64,000 bases of DNA, taken from the NCBI GenBank assembly GCA_028023455.1, contig JAQFVV010006231.1, positions 7,206,036 through 7,270,035 on the forward strand, written 5' to 3'. A program made the translations under genes and the position numbers. A model generated the notes under the pieces. The model was not told the origin of the DNA. It did not search any database and saw nothing but the letters and a program-made list of their open reading frames with translations. Below, piece after piece: positions 1 to 12,235 of this stretch. Origin of the DNA: Epiperipatus broadwayi (lineage: Eukaryota; Onychophora; Udeonychophora; Euonychophora; Peripatidae). How positions within the stretch are numbered: position 1 is the first letter of the stretch; each line of letters starts with the position of its first letter.

Positions 1-2820
1 TGATAAGATTTTTTTGTATGTTTATTGACCTAATCATGACTTAATGTTTTTTTGACATTTGAAATAATAATTATTTACAGGTGTGATGTTTCTTAAGAGT
101 ATGTTATGCAATAATTAATTTATTTTATATAACCACTGTAAAGTTTTATATTATTACATAATTCATTTAATTTTATCAAAACACTTTTTTTAAAAAAAAA
201 AAAGTGTGATTTTTTGTTGTTGTTGTTAATGTTTTAAAAATTAAAAAAAAAATTATTACGTTAATATGTGAGGAAAAATAGCCGTGATGTATTAGCTTTA
301 TTATCAGTAAAAGAAACATAGCATCCTGTCTATTGATTACTCATAAGAAAGCCTTGTGCAATTTAAAGTAGTGATAGGGTAACAGTTTCTGGTTCAAAGC
401 TCATTCTCCAAATATCAGTGTTACAATGTCACATAACCTTCCAAATAACTTTGATTTTTTTCTATATAGTAGTTCCTTCCTGCCCAATTAAGTAGATACC
501 AAAATTTACAGGCAATAGTTAATTTTTTAATTATTTTTAATACAGGTGTATATAGAAATATGTGCACTCATAGAAAGTTAAAAGATATTTTTGAAACATA
601 TTAAGTTAGTTCTCCACAATTAAAGAATTCTATTTAAAATCTTTAAAATGATTCCAATCCTCTCAGCATAAGCTCCCAACATTTAGATGAAATAGCATGT
701 ATTCTTATCAAGACTATCCTGGAGAACTGTTGTCTTTCTAGTAATAATGAGACTGTGTATGAGTAAAGTTTTATTGTTATATAATGAGCTAAAGTTTTTA
801 CATTAGATAATTGTCTAGCCATAGTTAAAGAAAGATTAACAAAAGGTTCTATATTTTCTTTTGTTTTATGGCCACTGATTTTTTTAAAAATATTGCTAGA
901 GGGGGGAAAAAAGATAAAATAATGTGCCTTATAAGGCTGGAATGCTTTGAATTTCCTCATACCCTAAGCTATTAAAAGATTAAGAACAAAATGAGAGAGG
1001 CAAACTCAATTAAAGTATATCCAGTTCTTAATGGAAATGAGAAAAGGTAGATGACATGCCTCTTTCTCATGCTGAAATATTAGCATACAATTTTATAAAA
1101 TGTGGAAGGCAAAGAAGCAGAATTACAGCCAAAGTTTCAAAATGAGGAAAAGTTCAATGCCAAAGAAGTGGGACTTTAACCAGATAATGACTATGTAATG
1201 CAAATGAAACAACAATGTGAAATAAGACAAAAACATTTAGAAAGTAGAGAAAGTGCAGCAAGATTTAAGGCATAAGATAAGGAGATCAAGAGAAATTGGA
1301 AGTTCTAGAGAATAAAGTGGGATGCTCAGAAGGTAGATTAGAAATGGAACAAGGTCAATTAGACAAAATAATAATAAAAAGTATAGAAAATATTATGGCA
1401 AAAGGCTAACATCAAATGAAATAACTGGAGACAAAATTGAAAAAAGATTAGCATGTGAACATGGCTATAAAGCATTAGGTGGTAAAGTAAGCAAAGCCCA
1501 ACAAGGGCTGAGAAGAAATATAGAAAATGAACAGATAAAATTAGAAAAATTTGAAAAAATATAAAGTGCATCAAAAGATGAATTAAAGTAATTAAAAATA
1601 AACATTTGAACCTGGAATGAAAGTGTTGTTTTTATGTATGATTATAATAAACACAAACTCAAAGTACAATTAAATATTTATTAATTAAATCAAGTATAAG
1701 GATGTATATTTACAATATAGACAACTGTTATACTTTTGCCTCATACCATTGGTTTGGTATAGTGTTTGGTTGCACATATTTACAGAATGAAGGGACTCCA
1801 GGTATCCTTCTAAATTTTCCTATCACTTCCAGTTGTACCATGACAGCTTGCCTTGTCTGATTTAAGTTCTGGCAGTTTCCAGTTTTAATGCGAGGTTGCC
1901 TCATTGCTTTAATTATATAGTGAACAATGTATGTACTATCATTCAGGGTGACAATAATAAATTGTTGTCTCCCTGTTTACTTCCAACTGAACAAATTATT
2001 TATAATCAGATCCCCTTCCATAATGAAAACAATCAGATTCACCGAACATTACAAATTGATCTGTTTCTCCTATTGAATATATGTTAATTATTAATATATC
2101 TATTGGTCTGTAGCAATGAATGCTCAATTTGATTGAAAAAAGATGGAATCTGTACTAATCCATTAGCTGAAGATAAGTTGAAATTTAACAGGAAGGCATT
2201 CAAATTAAAGTGAAAGATTTGGAAATAAACCAGAAAGATTATAAAGATGAAGATAGAATTAAAAATAATTGAAGGATAAAATAAAGTTGATAGAGGAAAA
2301 GATGGTAAGATTGAGGAAAGAGAAAAAAACTTTAATATGACAATTCAAGGTATTAAAGATAAGTAAGTAACTCCCAAGACTAAATTCAAAATAAACATGC
2401 TCATTTAATAGAGAAGAAGAGTGATATAGAAAAGTTAGTGCTGAATCTAGTCTAGCAAGAAGACAGCAGATCTACTGAAATCCTAGCTAGAGTACTATCT
2501 GAGAAGGTGAAAAATATCATTCCATTTTATGTAAATGATGAGGTCATCACCTCATATAATCTAGAATGGGTTGACAAAGTGCAGCTTGCAAGCCACATAT
2601 GGTTCTTTAATCCCAATTTCATGTCTCTTTTTATCATAATAAACATAAACATATTTTTTATTTCCTTTTGAATTTTGTAAATAAATATTTTCATGACTCC
2701 AGGAGAGGAAAAATGCACTTTTCAATAGTGTCTTGTTATAGAATATTAATTATTGTATATAATGAATGATTAAATATTAGAAATTTGTGAATAAATCAAA
2801 CTATCAAAGTAATTTTTTGT
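1..2820. other. AT-rich stretch, no supported gene
   Basis: There are short homopolymers and a (TTG)n run near 213-228. Purine-rich segments at about 1,000-1,620 and 2,160-2,520 look like old coding sequence (Lys/Glu-rich on the plus strand with many stops) and lie upstream of the Ty3/gypsy pol in the same direction. No specific protein was recognised. Confidence 0.4.
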
Positions 2821-3250
2821 TTGTTTGTTTTTAAGAGAATTTTTTTTTTTTTATTAAGATGTACTCAGATTGTATTACATTCTATTACTAAAATAAATGT
2901 TCAAACATATCCTCAGCCAAATGACCTCTTCATGTTAAAAAGTTTGCTGAACCCTGACTATTTACAAAAAAAGTTTCAGGAAAAGAACATTAAAATTAAT
3001 CTACAAAATAACGCTTTCATGACTGATGAGATGATATTGCTTGGGCACATATTAGGAAAAATAAGAATGAAGCTTCATCCAAACAAAAAAGCTGGCATAC
3101 AAAATTTCCTATCATCATGCAATACAAAACAATTAAGGTTATTTCTTGGCTTATGTTTTTTACCATCAATTTTATAATAATTTTGTTAATGCTATAGAAT
3201 CCTTACTGACATTGTTAAGGAAAGATCAAAAATGGATCTGGACAAGAATA
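2821..3250 (+). pseudogene. Ty3/gypsy reverse transcriptase, C-terminal end
   Basis: The open stretch contains MILLGHILGKIRMKLHPNKK and then NTKQLRLFLGLC. This is the Ty3/gypsy signature in which F-L-G-H-x-(I/V) is followed about 20 residues later by the K-(Q/E)-L-R-x-F-L-G-L motif at the end of the RT connection region. After a stop near 3,177 the expected continuation (remnants of LLRKDQKWIW) appears in a shifted frame around 3,215-3,240. The YxDD active-site segment is not recognisable upstream. Confidence 0.75.
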
Positions 3251-3299
3251 GGATATCAAAATAATTAAGAACATTTTTTTGAAAACAGTTGTTTTATCA

Positions 3300-3690
3300 T
3301 ATCACAATTTTACACAACTTTTTTATGCGCAAACTGATAGTAATGGATTCAGTTTGAGAGTAGTATTTTTTCAGATAAATGCATTGCAGCAGCTACAAAT
3401 TCTATACTTTTTTAATAGATCATTGAAAGGGCAGAATTGAATTATTGTATCACTGAGAAATAAGTCTTAGCTATCATTTGGTGTTTCTGCAAATTTAAAC
3501 CTTTTTTGTTGGGTCAGAAATTGTTGTAATCACTGACTATAAGAGATCATAGTTTCTAAATAAGAGCTATCTAATTAATGATCACCTAATTCATTGGAAT
3601 TTATTTCTACAAAAATTTAAGTAATATCCTGTCTGGGAAGGGAGAATATGGTTGCTGATATACTCAACAGAACCCTGTATAGTCATTACA
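3300..3690 (+). pseudogene. Ty3/gypsy RNase H remnant
   Basis: Remnants in shifting frames read QTDSNGFSLRVVFFQ (the first catalytic Asp region, usually TDAS-x-G-x-G-A-V-L), then a decayed stretch matching tEKE-x-LAI-x-W. The family motif before integrase appears as LGRENMVADILNRT (usually H-x-x-G-x-x-N-x-x-A-D-x-L-S-R). Several stops and frameshifts interrupt it. Confidence 0.6.
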
Positions 3691-4119
3691 TCACTCATCA
3701 TTGATGATTCATTGGGAAAATAATTACTACAGTTGGATCAACTTCAAAAGATAGATAATGTGCTTCCTTTTTATTTGAAGGGCTAATTACTTTAATCTCA
3801 CCCTAACTATGAAAAATTACACGCACTTTAAAATAATTACAAAATGATTGACAATTCATTACTTTACAAGACCCATTATGAAGAAAATGGCTAGAAATTT
3901 TAATTCCAAAAATTATTTTAAAAAACCAACTCATTATATATGTTACACTATTTATATGGGCATTATGGTCTAAGAAAATGGAGTTGTTCCACTTGTCTGG
4001 ATTATATTATAGTATTTTGTCCACTTTGAAGTTATGACAGATCTGTCTTAAGCCCAAATCAATCAATAAGTGATATGCAGGAATAATCCAGCCTATTATT
4101 CCAAAACAACCAAATGACC

Positions 4120-4376
4120 TTCTGGCAACAGATCTTTATGGGCTCTTACCATCTTTTAAACAGTTCAAGTTTCTGGTGGTCATATACGATGTATTTTTAA
4201 AATATTTTAGTGCATACCTCATTAGAAAAGCTGATACTAATATCCCATCAATATGCTTCAGAACTATTAATTTCTTCTTATTGGAAATCCACAGGCTATA
4301 TTATTGGATCATGGTATTTCATTTTTTCACAAAAATGGAAGAATTGGCTCAACAAACAAAATATAATAAAATCTGA
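4120..4376 (+). pseudogene. Ty3/gypsy integrase catalytic-core remnant
   Basis: The frame through 4,110-4,376 reads ATDLYGLLPSFKQFKFLVVI followed by YDVFLKYFSAYLIRKADTN. This matches the integrase core pattern (D-x-x-G-P-L-P then V-V-x-D-x-F-S-K-Y-x-x-A-x-P-I-x-x-A). The first catalytic Asp is kept as TDLYG; the second expected Asp (VIDVFSKY) is shifted to YDVFLKY. The distal D-35-E part is not convincing. Confidence 0.65.
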
Positions 4377-5342
4377 CTTCTATATGTAACACACAATCAA
4401 ATTTCTGTGAAAGCGTAATGAGAGAATTAAATCAAACTTTTTTTGGGTATCCCTTGACAACAACCATCATGATGGGTCAAACAAACTAAACAAGTCATTG
4501 GTTACATTAACTGGATGTGTAATGAGTCTACTGGATTTTCACCCATCTAACTTCATTTTGAAAAAAAAAAACAGTCTTCTCTCGATTACCCCTGAACAGA
4601 TTGATGTTGACAAAAAAATAGAAAAGTCAAACAAAAATTTAACTAAAAGGGAAATAGAAAAAAAGCATAGAGAAATACCATCCCATGTTGGTTTAATGTT
4701 AGAGATTTAGTTTTGGTAACTCCTGACAATATGAAAAAAATTTTTTTTTTCTCCTTACACAAATGATTTTAATTATGACCAAAGTGGTGAGAATGTTTTT
4801 TTAATAGAAAACAATATGGGCATTAAGGACATTTAATGCTTGTAGCTGAAGCCATGAAAGAATAGCTACCAGGAGATAATGTAACCAAGGAAGGATAATA
4901 TTTATTGTATACCTCTAAAAATAAACTTCGCAGAATATTATATAATCATATGGAATTAATATGAAATGACCGTACACATTCCATAAGGTCAGTAATATTA
5001 AATAATTTTTGTGCCCTAATTGTTCAGACCGAATTATATATATAACTTATGAATTATTATTGTAAAAGTACAGTAACTTAATACAATGTTGTTAATGAAT
5101 TATTTGTTGAAAATTTTCATTAATGATAATAAAATTATTAAGAGATACATAAATATTTCATAGACATAGAGAAGCAGACATAAGTATAAAACTAGTTAGG
5201 AAAAATGCTAATGAAACAACAGTATGTTGGCAGAAACAAAACAACCTTAGATCCAAAAAGTATGATGATCAATGAAAACAAAATAAGTGGTGGTAAAACA
5301 TAAAAGGGAAACATTTACTAAATGGAGAAATGTAAAATTCTA

Positions 5343-5429
5343 TTGGCAAATTTCCCCAAAGTGTGAAATTTTGCTAATATAATATGCCTATATATTGGTA
5401 AAATTTCACACTTTTGGGAAATTTACCAA
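5343..5429. repeat. Near-perfect 87-bp hairpin
   Basis: The left arm TTGGCAAATTTCCCCAAAGT and following bases pair with a right arm ending GGGAAATTTACCAA. The stem is about 33 bp with a few mismatches around a short AT-rich loop. It resembles a tiny MITE or foldback remnant. No target duplication was recognised and it has no coding capacity. Confidence 0.75.
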
Positions 5430-6239
5430 GTTATCCACAGGAAACATCTATTTTATTTTAGGTTAAGGAAAATATATCTATCATGCTCTAACAAGATATA
5501 TGATAATACTAACATTAAAGCCCAAAACATAGTATCAGTTTTCTGACTGAATATTTTGGTATTGATAGACTTATTGAGCACATTGAGAATATATAATCCA
5601 AGAATTATTTGGTGTTTAATACAAGTAATTATAGCAGAGTGTTTGTGTATAGTGTTATTGTTTGCAGTTACAATTATCAGAAAATTTTTGTTCTTGATAA
5701 TAATAAAATATTTGCAGAATTTTTATTAGTCCTATAACAATTTCTTCTTTTTCCAATCTTATTGTGTACATATTTTTAGTAAAATTTCTTAGCTGGGAAA
5801 TTTAAAAGTGATTTTCTAGTCAAAATATGAAGTGAATGGCTATATCAATTTTAAAAAGAGAATTAAGATTTCATATGTAGTTTCAGTGGATAGTTATTCT
5901 TTTATAGCTTGCAAGCTTTCCATAAAGTTTTACATGCAATTTAAATTAGAAGTCAGTTAGTTTTATCAATTTGTCAACAACATATATTTATATCTAAGAT
6001 AAGTTGAGATCTTAGAAGGCAAAAAAAACCCAGTTGATTTGAAGATGATATTCTTTCTATTCACTTATTCTGCAATATCAACCAATAGTTATATTTATTG
6101 CTATTCAGTTTAAATATTTCTCATTGCATTTTTTTACCATATGCAGCTATATGACTTATGTGGTAATATACAAAACTAATATTCTAAATAAGTCTTATAA
6201 CTTACATGCATTTTGAAAATTGTTTTATATTCTTACAGG

Positions 6240-6286
6240 ATTTACTCTGTGTTTATTGTTAATTTACTCCTGTGTTTATTGTTAAT
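6240..6286. repeat. Two-copy tandem repeat, 23-bp unit
   Basis: The unit (TTTACTC-TGTGTTTATTGTTAAT) occurs twice in a row with one-base length variation. Confidence 0.7.
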
Positions 6287-6659
6287 TAGTTTTTCAGAAA
6301 AACATGATTTCTTTTTACATATATAACATATTATAGATTTGTTATCTATTTAATTCAGAACTCCAAAATGTAAACAATTAAAATATATGACTTTTTTTTT
6401 TAAAGATAGAGTAACTCATAATGTATCATCTAATTATCAGCAAAAGATTTATAAATATGAGAGGGTACCCCAAAATAACCAGATTTGTTCTTTGGAAGGT
6501 GTGCACATTGTAGATACCTTTTGCAGAAATCCCCCTGCATCAGTCTGGCAACTGTTATCATTCAGAGAAGTTGTGTGACATAGTAAATGTTTTTAGTAAA
6601 TTTCACTATGTGTTTAATTTTTGTAATGGCTGAAAAGTTAGAACAATGTGAATTTTTTT

Positions 6660-7240
6660 TTTCTGTTAGGGAAAATAGTAGAGTAAACATTTATAATGCT
6701 TGAAACAGATTGCAAGCAAGCAGCTGTGGGCAAAACATTAATTAATGGAAGTATCAAATTCATCACATTCTAAAAAACCATGATGAATGAAGATGCTGCT
6801 GATATATTTTTTGATGCTAATGACATGTTCACTCAGAATTTGTAGTGATCAGACATTTAAAACTTATAAGATATGAAACATTTGCTTGATGTGGTAAAAC
6901 TCAATATTCCAATTTATGGAAAATGAGAAGTGCAAGCATCACCACAACAACATGCCAGCATAGAAAGCCTTGAATTTGAAACAGTTTTTAATTCAACATA
7001 ATCCAACTTATCTGTTAACCGTATTTGTCTGATCTTGCTTTGCGCAACTTCTTTTTTGTGGACTTAGAAGTGATGAAGAAAAAAATGAAGCAAGCATTAA
7101 AATCTATCACTTTGCAAGAGTTTCCCGACCACTTTGATAAATAACAAAGGTATTTAAATGGTTGCATTGTAATTAAATGAACTGCATTTTGAAGGAGATT
7201 CGATTTGAAATATGTAAAAATAAATACACAATTTTTTATT
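6660..7240 (+). mobile_element. Mariner/Tc1-like transposase remnant
   Basis: Around 6,930-6,960 the sequence encodes KCKHHHNNMPA, resembling the mariner catalytic HxDNAPxH segment. About 200 bp later, decayed frames give a stretch resembling YSPDLAPxDFxLFxxLK. At 7,095-7,200 the translation SITLQEFPDHFDK, and further on NGCIVIK, matches the C-terminal mariner pattern in which a Gln/Trp-rich helix precedes R-x-x-x-C-x-x-x-x-G-x-Y-x-E. The catalytic Asp at the DNA position appears changed to Asn. No inverted terminal repeats were identified. Confidence 0.5.
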
Positions 7241-8699
7241 ACAAAATTCCAGATTTTTTTGGATCCCTTTTTAGAAGATGAAAATATCAGAATTATTTTT
7301 ATACTCTGAACACTAGCACTGTTTTTTTCCCCCCATAATATTTATCAAAACATTGTTTTTTGTATTAGCCTTTCTATAGAATGATTTTTTTCTATGTAAG
7401 TAAAAGTTTATTGCAGTTTTTTTTATAAGGTTTTAAGAATAAATAAAATAATTCAAATTATTATTAATATGCAAATCTTCATCTTAACAGCTTTTTATGA
7501 AAGAATCATTTCTAATATATCTATCTTATTTTTAAGAGCAGACACTAATTATTTAATTCAGTTAATTCATTTGGTTTATTAGTTGATAAGAGTATTCAAA
7601 ATGATATGGTTTTTATGATGAATCATCAGAGAGTCACTATTCCTGATAAAGCAAGTTATTCCAGTCTCTTTCATAAGAAAATTAAATTTCAAGGACATTC
7701 TAATCTTTTGAAAAAATGTTTAGTGTACATTTATAGGAAATTAGCAGTATAAATCAAATTTAAAAACAAAATTATATCCTTCTTATCAACATATTTAAGT
7801 GATTGTCTGAAGGTATGTTATAATGGTTTTTACTGTTGGACTATTTCTTTCATTTAGTTGAATTGTTAAAGATTTATATTATTTCTAGAAATTTACATCA
7901 AGTTTTGTCAAGATTTTTTTTCTGGATTCTCAAATCTTTGGCAAAGAATACACAAATCTTTTGTCAGGCAGTCCAAAGAATTGACATTTTAGTAAGCTTT
8001 GGTATGTGAAAGAGACTCTGTTTATACACCCTGCCTTTGAATGCGAAATATGCATCTATATAAAAATGAGAACATGAGAATTTTTTTTGGTAATGTTCCA
8101 AGTCTTTGGGCAAGCTAAATGCACAATAGTACATATTAAAGAAATCCTTTATTAATTTATTTATCACAATAAAACAATAACACTTATTAAAATCTGTAGC
8201 AGATTAAATCGATAATATGATAATGTTGACCTTTATATGCCTTATAAATTGTGTAAAGTTAAAATCGATAATATATACCAAGTCTGTAATAATATAAATA
8301 GGCTAGGTATAATTAATAGTTCTGTACAAGGTAAGTAAACCAAATCTGTAATGACATAAAGCGAGGAAAGATTCAGAAAACTCTTAATAAAATATCCAAA
8401 ATATCTATTGGAATAATGTTTAAAATGTATTTATCTTATTTATTTAGTAAATAAATATCAACCCGGTTGGACGCTAAAATTGTCTGTACAATTTTATAAG
8501 AGACATTAATCAATATTTTATAATGATATTCATTCATAAGTACTTTTTTATTACTATGAGGTATGCATATACTATATTAATTTTAATGATTGTATATAAA
8601 ATTTTATTATAATAATTTATTAACAAGCTCTTATACCAATGAATGTTTATAAAACATTAGTTTCAAACACTTCCCTATATATGTAGCTTTAATATAAAA

Positions 8700-9190
8700 A
8701 TGGAATTGTATATAAAATTACTTGTGGAAATTTGTTATTGAAAGACGTGATAATGTTGGTTAAGATGGGTTACATTCAAGCTGGTTTTGAAATAAATGAA
8801 ACTTACTACACTGTAACAAGCTTAATTAAAGGTTTAGAGTATGAGTTCAGAGTGATTGCTCAAAATGCTGCAGGTATGGGGAAGCCCTCACCTCCATCTA
8901 GATCCACCAAAGCCAAGGCACTATTTGTTGCTAAGCCCCCAACTGTGATAAAAAGTTTAAATGATGTTAAAGTTTATATTCGTAAAGATGTTACTCTTCA
9001 GTGCAAATTTAGAGGTGATCCTTTGCCTACAGTCATGTGGTGTATGGATGGAAAGGGACTTAAATCTAGCAATAAGAGGGGGGAAAAACTGATGTGTCTA
9101 AAATAAAAGACTGCATGTACAAATGAGAATATCTTTGATTAGGAGAAGTCATATAAATATTGGACAGAATATTAAAATAAAAAAAATAAA
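8700..9190 (+). pseudogene. Titin/twitchin-type FN3-Ig fragment, frameshifted
   Basis: An open stretch at 8,732-9,106 encodes the end of a fibronectin type III domain followed by the start of an I-set immunoglobulin domain. FN3 hallmarks are YYTVTSLIKGLEYEFRVIAQ, then NAAGMGKPSPPS. Ig hallmarks are an early Cys in VTLQCKFRGDPLPTV followed by MWCMDGKGLKSS. This order with this linker is typical of giant muscle proteins of the twitchin/projectin/titin class. The FN3 strand that should precede it (VIERRDNVG) lies in another frame at about 8,730-8,760 and is followed by a stop, so the reading frame is broken. The Ig domain is also cut: after 9,106 only weak remnants such as ISLIRRS remain. No splice acceptor was seen at the left edge. 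I read it as a dead duplicated exon or partial retrocopy; an exon of a live neighbouring gene is unlikely. Confidence 0.72.
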
Positions 9191-9989
9191 ATTTAAAAAA
9201 GGTGCTCACATGACAGAGACAAATAACATCACAAGTCAATTTAGTATGATAATCCATAAATTTGGAAACATAATCATTAATCTTGCTTTTGAAAGAAAAA
9301 AAAAAGAAATTTTGATGATCCTTATCTTATAGATAAATATATAAAATATCTACTAAGTGTTGTCTTTGCTAGAATGTGTTAATTGATTAGAGCATACTCA
9401 AATTTAGTAATTCATATATCTAAATGATACCGTTTCAGTTTCCATGTTAGCTATCCCTGGTCAGGTTACAAGATCTGAAAAAGAGATAATAATAATAGGA
9501 TTATGTTTCATTCTACACAAAATATCTATTTATAGAAATTTAATTTTGAGACATTAAATATATGAATCAATGATATTTATTACTTAATCTTATAATAATC
9601 ATTATGTTATAATTTTTTCAATGTAGTTTTTTTATATTTTATAGACAAGATATAAAACATGAGTTGTTTAATTTTTTTGAATGAATAATTACAATACTAT
9701 CATTTTTAATAGTAAACCAAAATGATTTTTTTATTGTTAAGAACAATTATTTTGTAAATTAATTGTAGTTAGAGAGTATGCTTAGAAACCAAATAGTAAA
9801 ACTTAAAAAAAAAAAAAAATTAAAGCAATAATATTTTATTAAATTAATGTGAGTTGGTATTAGTAATTTAATTTAATGTTTTAATAGTAATTATAAATTA
9901 ATGTATAATTTTGTAATTATTTTCACTTTTATTACTTATCTTTAATTATGATTCAGTTAAGTAGATTTTTACATTTATGTCTGTATTAG

Positions 9990-10103
9990 GAAGTTGACAA
10001 AGAAGAAATAAAAGAAAATGTAGAAGGAGAAACATCATCCGAAGACATAAATGATGATCTTGAAGCAGAACTGTGTAAACTTTGGGATATGTCTATGAAT
10101 TCA
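9990..10103 (+). CDS. SAAL1: SAAL1 internal coding exon (acidic N-terminal region)
   Basis: This is a 114-nt exon of 38 codons in phase 0, bounded by an AG acceptor at 9,988-9,989 after a pyrimidine-rich tract and by a GTAAGT donor at 10,104. The peptide begins with a Glu/Asp/Lys-rich stretch (residues 1-29) and ends with LEAELCKLWDMSMNS. The last part matches the conserved segment of animal SAAL1 (serum amyloid A-like 1), where the human protein reads EICRVWDMSMDED just before its armadillo-like region. SAAL1 is an armadillo-like protein linked in mammals to cell proliferation; its biochemical role is poorly defined. No upstream exon was recognised in the first 9.9 kb, so the start codon is missing from this annotation. 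The next exon continues in the same frame about 21.8 kb away. The call rests on remembered family similarity and on the phase agreement of all four exons. Confidence 0.85.
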
Positions 10104-11040
10104 GTAAGTGACTTCGTTATATAATTTTATTTTATTTTAATTGGTATTTTCAAAAATTAGTTGTCATATATATATATTTCTTTATTTGCACATGTGTGCA
10201 TGTATATATTTGTTTTGGTTATATATATATTGTAAAAGTACGATCCTAAACTATTAAAAAACAAAAAGGATCTGAAACAAAACATACTTAATTAAAGGTA
10301 TAACGAATTTATTAATACTCTTTGTTATATAAAAACAAATTATAATGTTAATTATATTATAAGTAGATTGTAACGTCTTTTATTTTTATTTTATTTTTGT
10401 TGTGTTAAGTCTACTGACTACAAAATAAGAGTAATTGATGTTCAATTTACCAAATTCCTGAATTTAATATAAAAGAGTAACAAAGAAAAATGGGATCTAA
10501 ACTTAAGTTATTATATCATTAATTTTTTTTTTTTTAAATAAAAAATTAAATTAAAGAGACTAAACAAAATTAAATCACATAAACAATGGGAATGCAGCAT
10601 TATATATAACATGCTTGTGACACAGACTGGATATGTGAAAAAAGAAACGGAATTGTTTTAATCAAGAAAAGAAAATAATTTTTTTAAGCTATCATCACGC
10701 ATTAAAATATTGCTTAAAATGGAACTAATGTTCAATTTATGATTTTATAAAAAGAACAAATTATCTTCAAAAGCTATTGGAAATGATGAGAAGAGGAAAA
10801 GTTTATAAAGGTCAAAGGTATAATACATTTCCATAGAAAAAAAAATTATGCTAATAGTTCCAAGGGAACAATTCATGTAGAATTTTATTATTCAGTGACA
10901 CAAAGCTCATGAGAAGAATTATTACTGGATGAAGAAACCAAAAAAAAAGACCACACACCTTCTAATCTATAGCAGTTAATATTAATTCTAATGAATAATA
11001 AGCAATATCTAAGTATGTAGGGATAGGAAACTCATTATCT

Positions 11041-11075
11041 TCATAGATGTGAGACTACCAGTCATACATCTATGA
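11041..11075. repeat. Small hairpin
   Basis: TCATAGATGT and ACATCTATGA form a perfect 10-bp stem with a 15-nt loop. It lies in a somewhat less AT-rich stretch (about 10,900-11,560) with no recognised gene. Confidence 0.55.
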
Positions 11076-11601
11076 ATAATTTGACTTTATAAGCTAATAA
11101 CATTAATAATGTCTTCATCACCACCAGGAAGAGAATAAATATTTACTAGGATCATGGAGAAAGCAGCAGTAAACAAAGGAGCTTCATCTTTCCACTATCA
11201 AGTTGTCAACCCATTACCCAAGATCTAGGAATTTTCCTAATCTAGAAGGAACCATGCATCTGGTCAGTTGTGTATTTCTATGCTGAAGAATAGCTAACTA
11301 CATGAACTAACAATTTCAATTATCCAAATTACATATGTATCATACAGAATCCATTTTTTTTTGGTTGTATAACTCTTTGTTGTTGTTTTTTTTTTATTGA
11401 AAGAATTGATGATCCAGCCCTATAATCATCAATCATAATTATGTAAGAGGGGTCTATAGGTCAATCACAATAATTTTTGATTGCAATAAAATCTAGACTT
11501 ACCAACTAAAGGACTGGATGACTTACTGGTGTTGAGGTGAGATTTTATCTATAAAATATTAAATGCTCACACAATTTTATATGTTTATTGTTATTATTAA
11601 A

Positions 11602-11616
11602 TTAACTTGATTATTA
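11602..11616. repeat. Target-site duplication, left copy (family A composite)
   Basis: TTAACTTGATTATTA directly precedes the first AAACAAAGGCAAAAC end. An identical 15-mer follows the inverted end at 12,666-12,680. Confidence 0.85.
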
Positions 11617-11733
11617 AACAAAGGCAAAACTCTTTTCTCCATATAGTAGTGCCATCCTGTGCTAACCAGAGTAATCAATAGATGTCAGAAGGCTTGTGCA
11701 TAAAATCCCTATCTAGTGCCTACTCATCCAATA

Positions 11734-11775
11734 TCCCCAGATTAGTTTCTGGCTTGTGGCCATCATCAGTGAGGA
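11734..11775 (-). ncRNA. Hammerhead ribozyme motif, family A, copy 1 (stem III damaged)
   Basis: Read on the minus strand: TCCTCA, CTGATGA, TGGC-CACAA-GCCA, GAA, ACTAAT, C, TGGGGA. Stem I is TCCTCA/TGGGGA (6 bp with one G-U) and stem II is TGGC/GCCA (4 bp). The catalytic core CUGAUGA...GAA and C17 are intact. Stem III differs by one base from the palindrome ACTAGT seen in the next unit. Confidence 0.8.
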
Positions 11776-12193
11776 ACCTTGGATCTGAGAGCACTGCACC
11801 TAGATCTTAGGATCTAATGCAACCCTCCAGCAGCCACCTTTTAACTCTACTTTACTACAAAACTATGAGAATGAAATTGAAAACACAAAAAATATTTTCA
11901 ATCTAAGCACAATAGCTTATATAGTCATATGGGTCTGAACTCAATTCAGCACCCATACATTTTGGTGTCTTTGGCTCTTAAACAACCATAGCCACCACTA
12001 TCCTATTAGGCAGGATTGGTGTTAAACCACTAAACATCACATGATCACCATCTCATACTAGCACATAATTGTTGTAAACAAAGGCAAAACTCTTTTCTCC
12101 ATACAGTAGTGCCACCCTGTGCTAACCAGAGTAATCAATAGATGCCAGAAGGCTTGTGCATAAAATCCCTATCTAGTGCCTACTCATCCAATA

Positions 12194-12235
12194 TCCCCAG
12201 ACTAGTTTCTGGCTTGTGGCCATCATCAGTGAGGA
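12194..12235 (-). ncRNA. Hammerhead ribozyme motif, family A, intact copy
   Basis: This is the best family A copy. On the minus strand the order is TCCTCA (stem I 5'), CTGATGA core, TGGC-CACAA-GCCA (stem II), GAA core, ACTAGT (self-complementary stem III, no loop), C17, TGGGGA (stem I 3'). All core nucleotides of the hammerhead consensus are present and all stems pair. A stem III this short cannot fold stably alone, but two copies can share it, as in the small dimeric hammerheads of Penelope-like elements. Confidence 0.85.

Larger units (their letters stand above)
2821..4860 (+). mobile_element. Decayed Ty3/gypsy-type LTR retrotransposon pol
   Basis: Parts of pol appear in the expected order on the plus strand: end of reverse transcriptase (2,821-3,250), RNase H (about 3,300-3,690), integrase (about 4,120-4,376) and a post-integrase tail (4,498-4,740). 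Frame changes and stops separate them, so nothing can be expressed. No flanking LTR pair was recognised. Purine-rich remnants at 1,000-1,620 and 2,160-2,520 lie upstream in the same direction and could be gag-like, but this is only inferred from position. Confidence 0.75.

Noticed and set aside
643-960. 105-codon open frame on the minus strand
   Set aside because: AT-rich region, no recognisable domain, and no splice or repeat context. A frame this long can occur by chance.
3018-3060. CTGATGA on the plus strand as another hammerhead core
   Set aside because: There is no GAAA partner with pairing stems; the sequence is explained by the Ty3/gypsy coding remnant.
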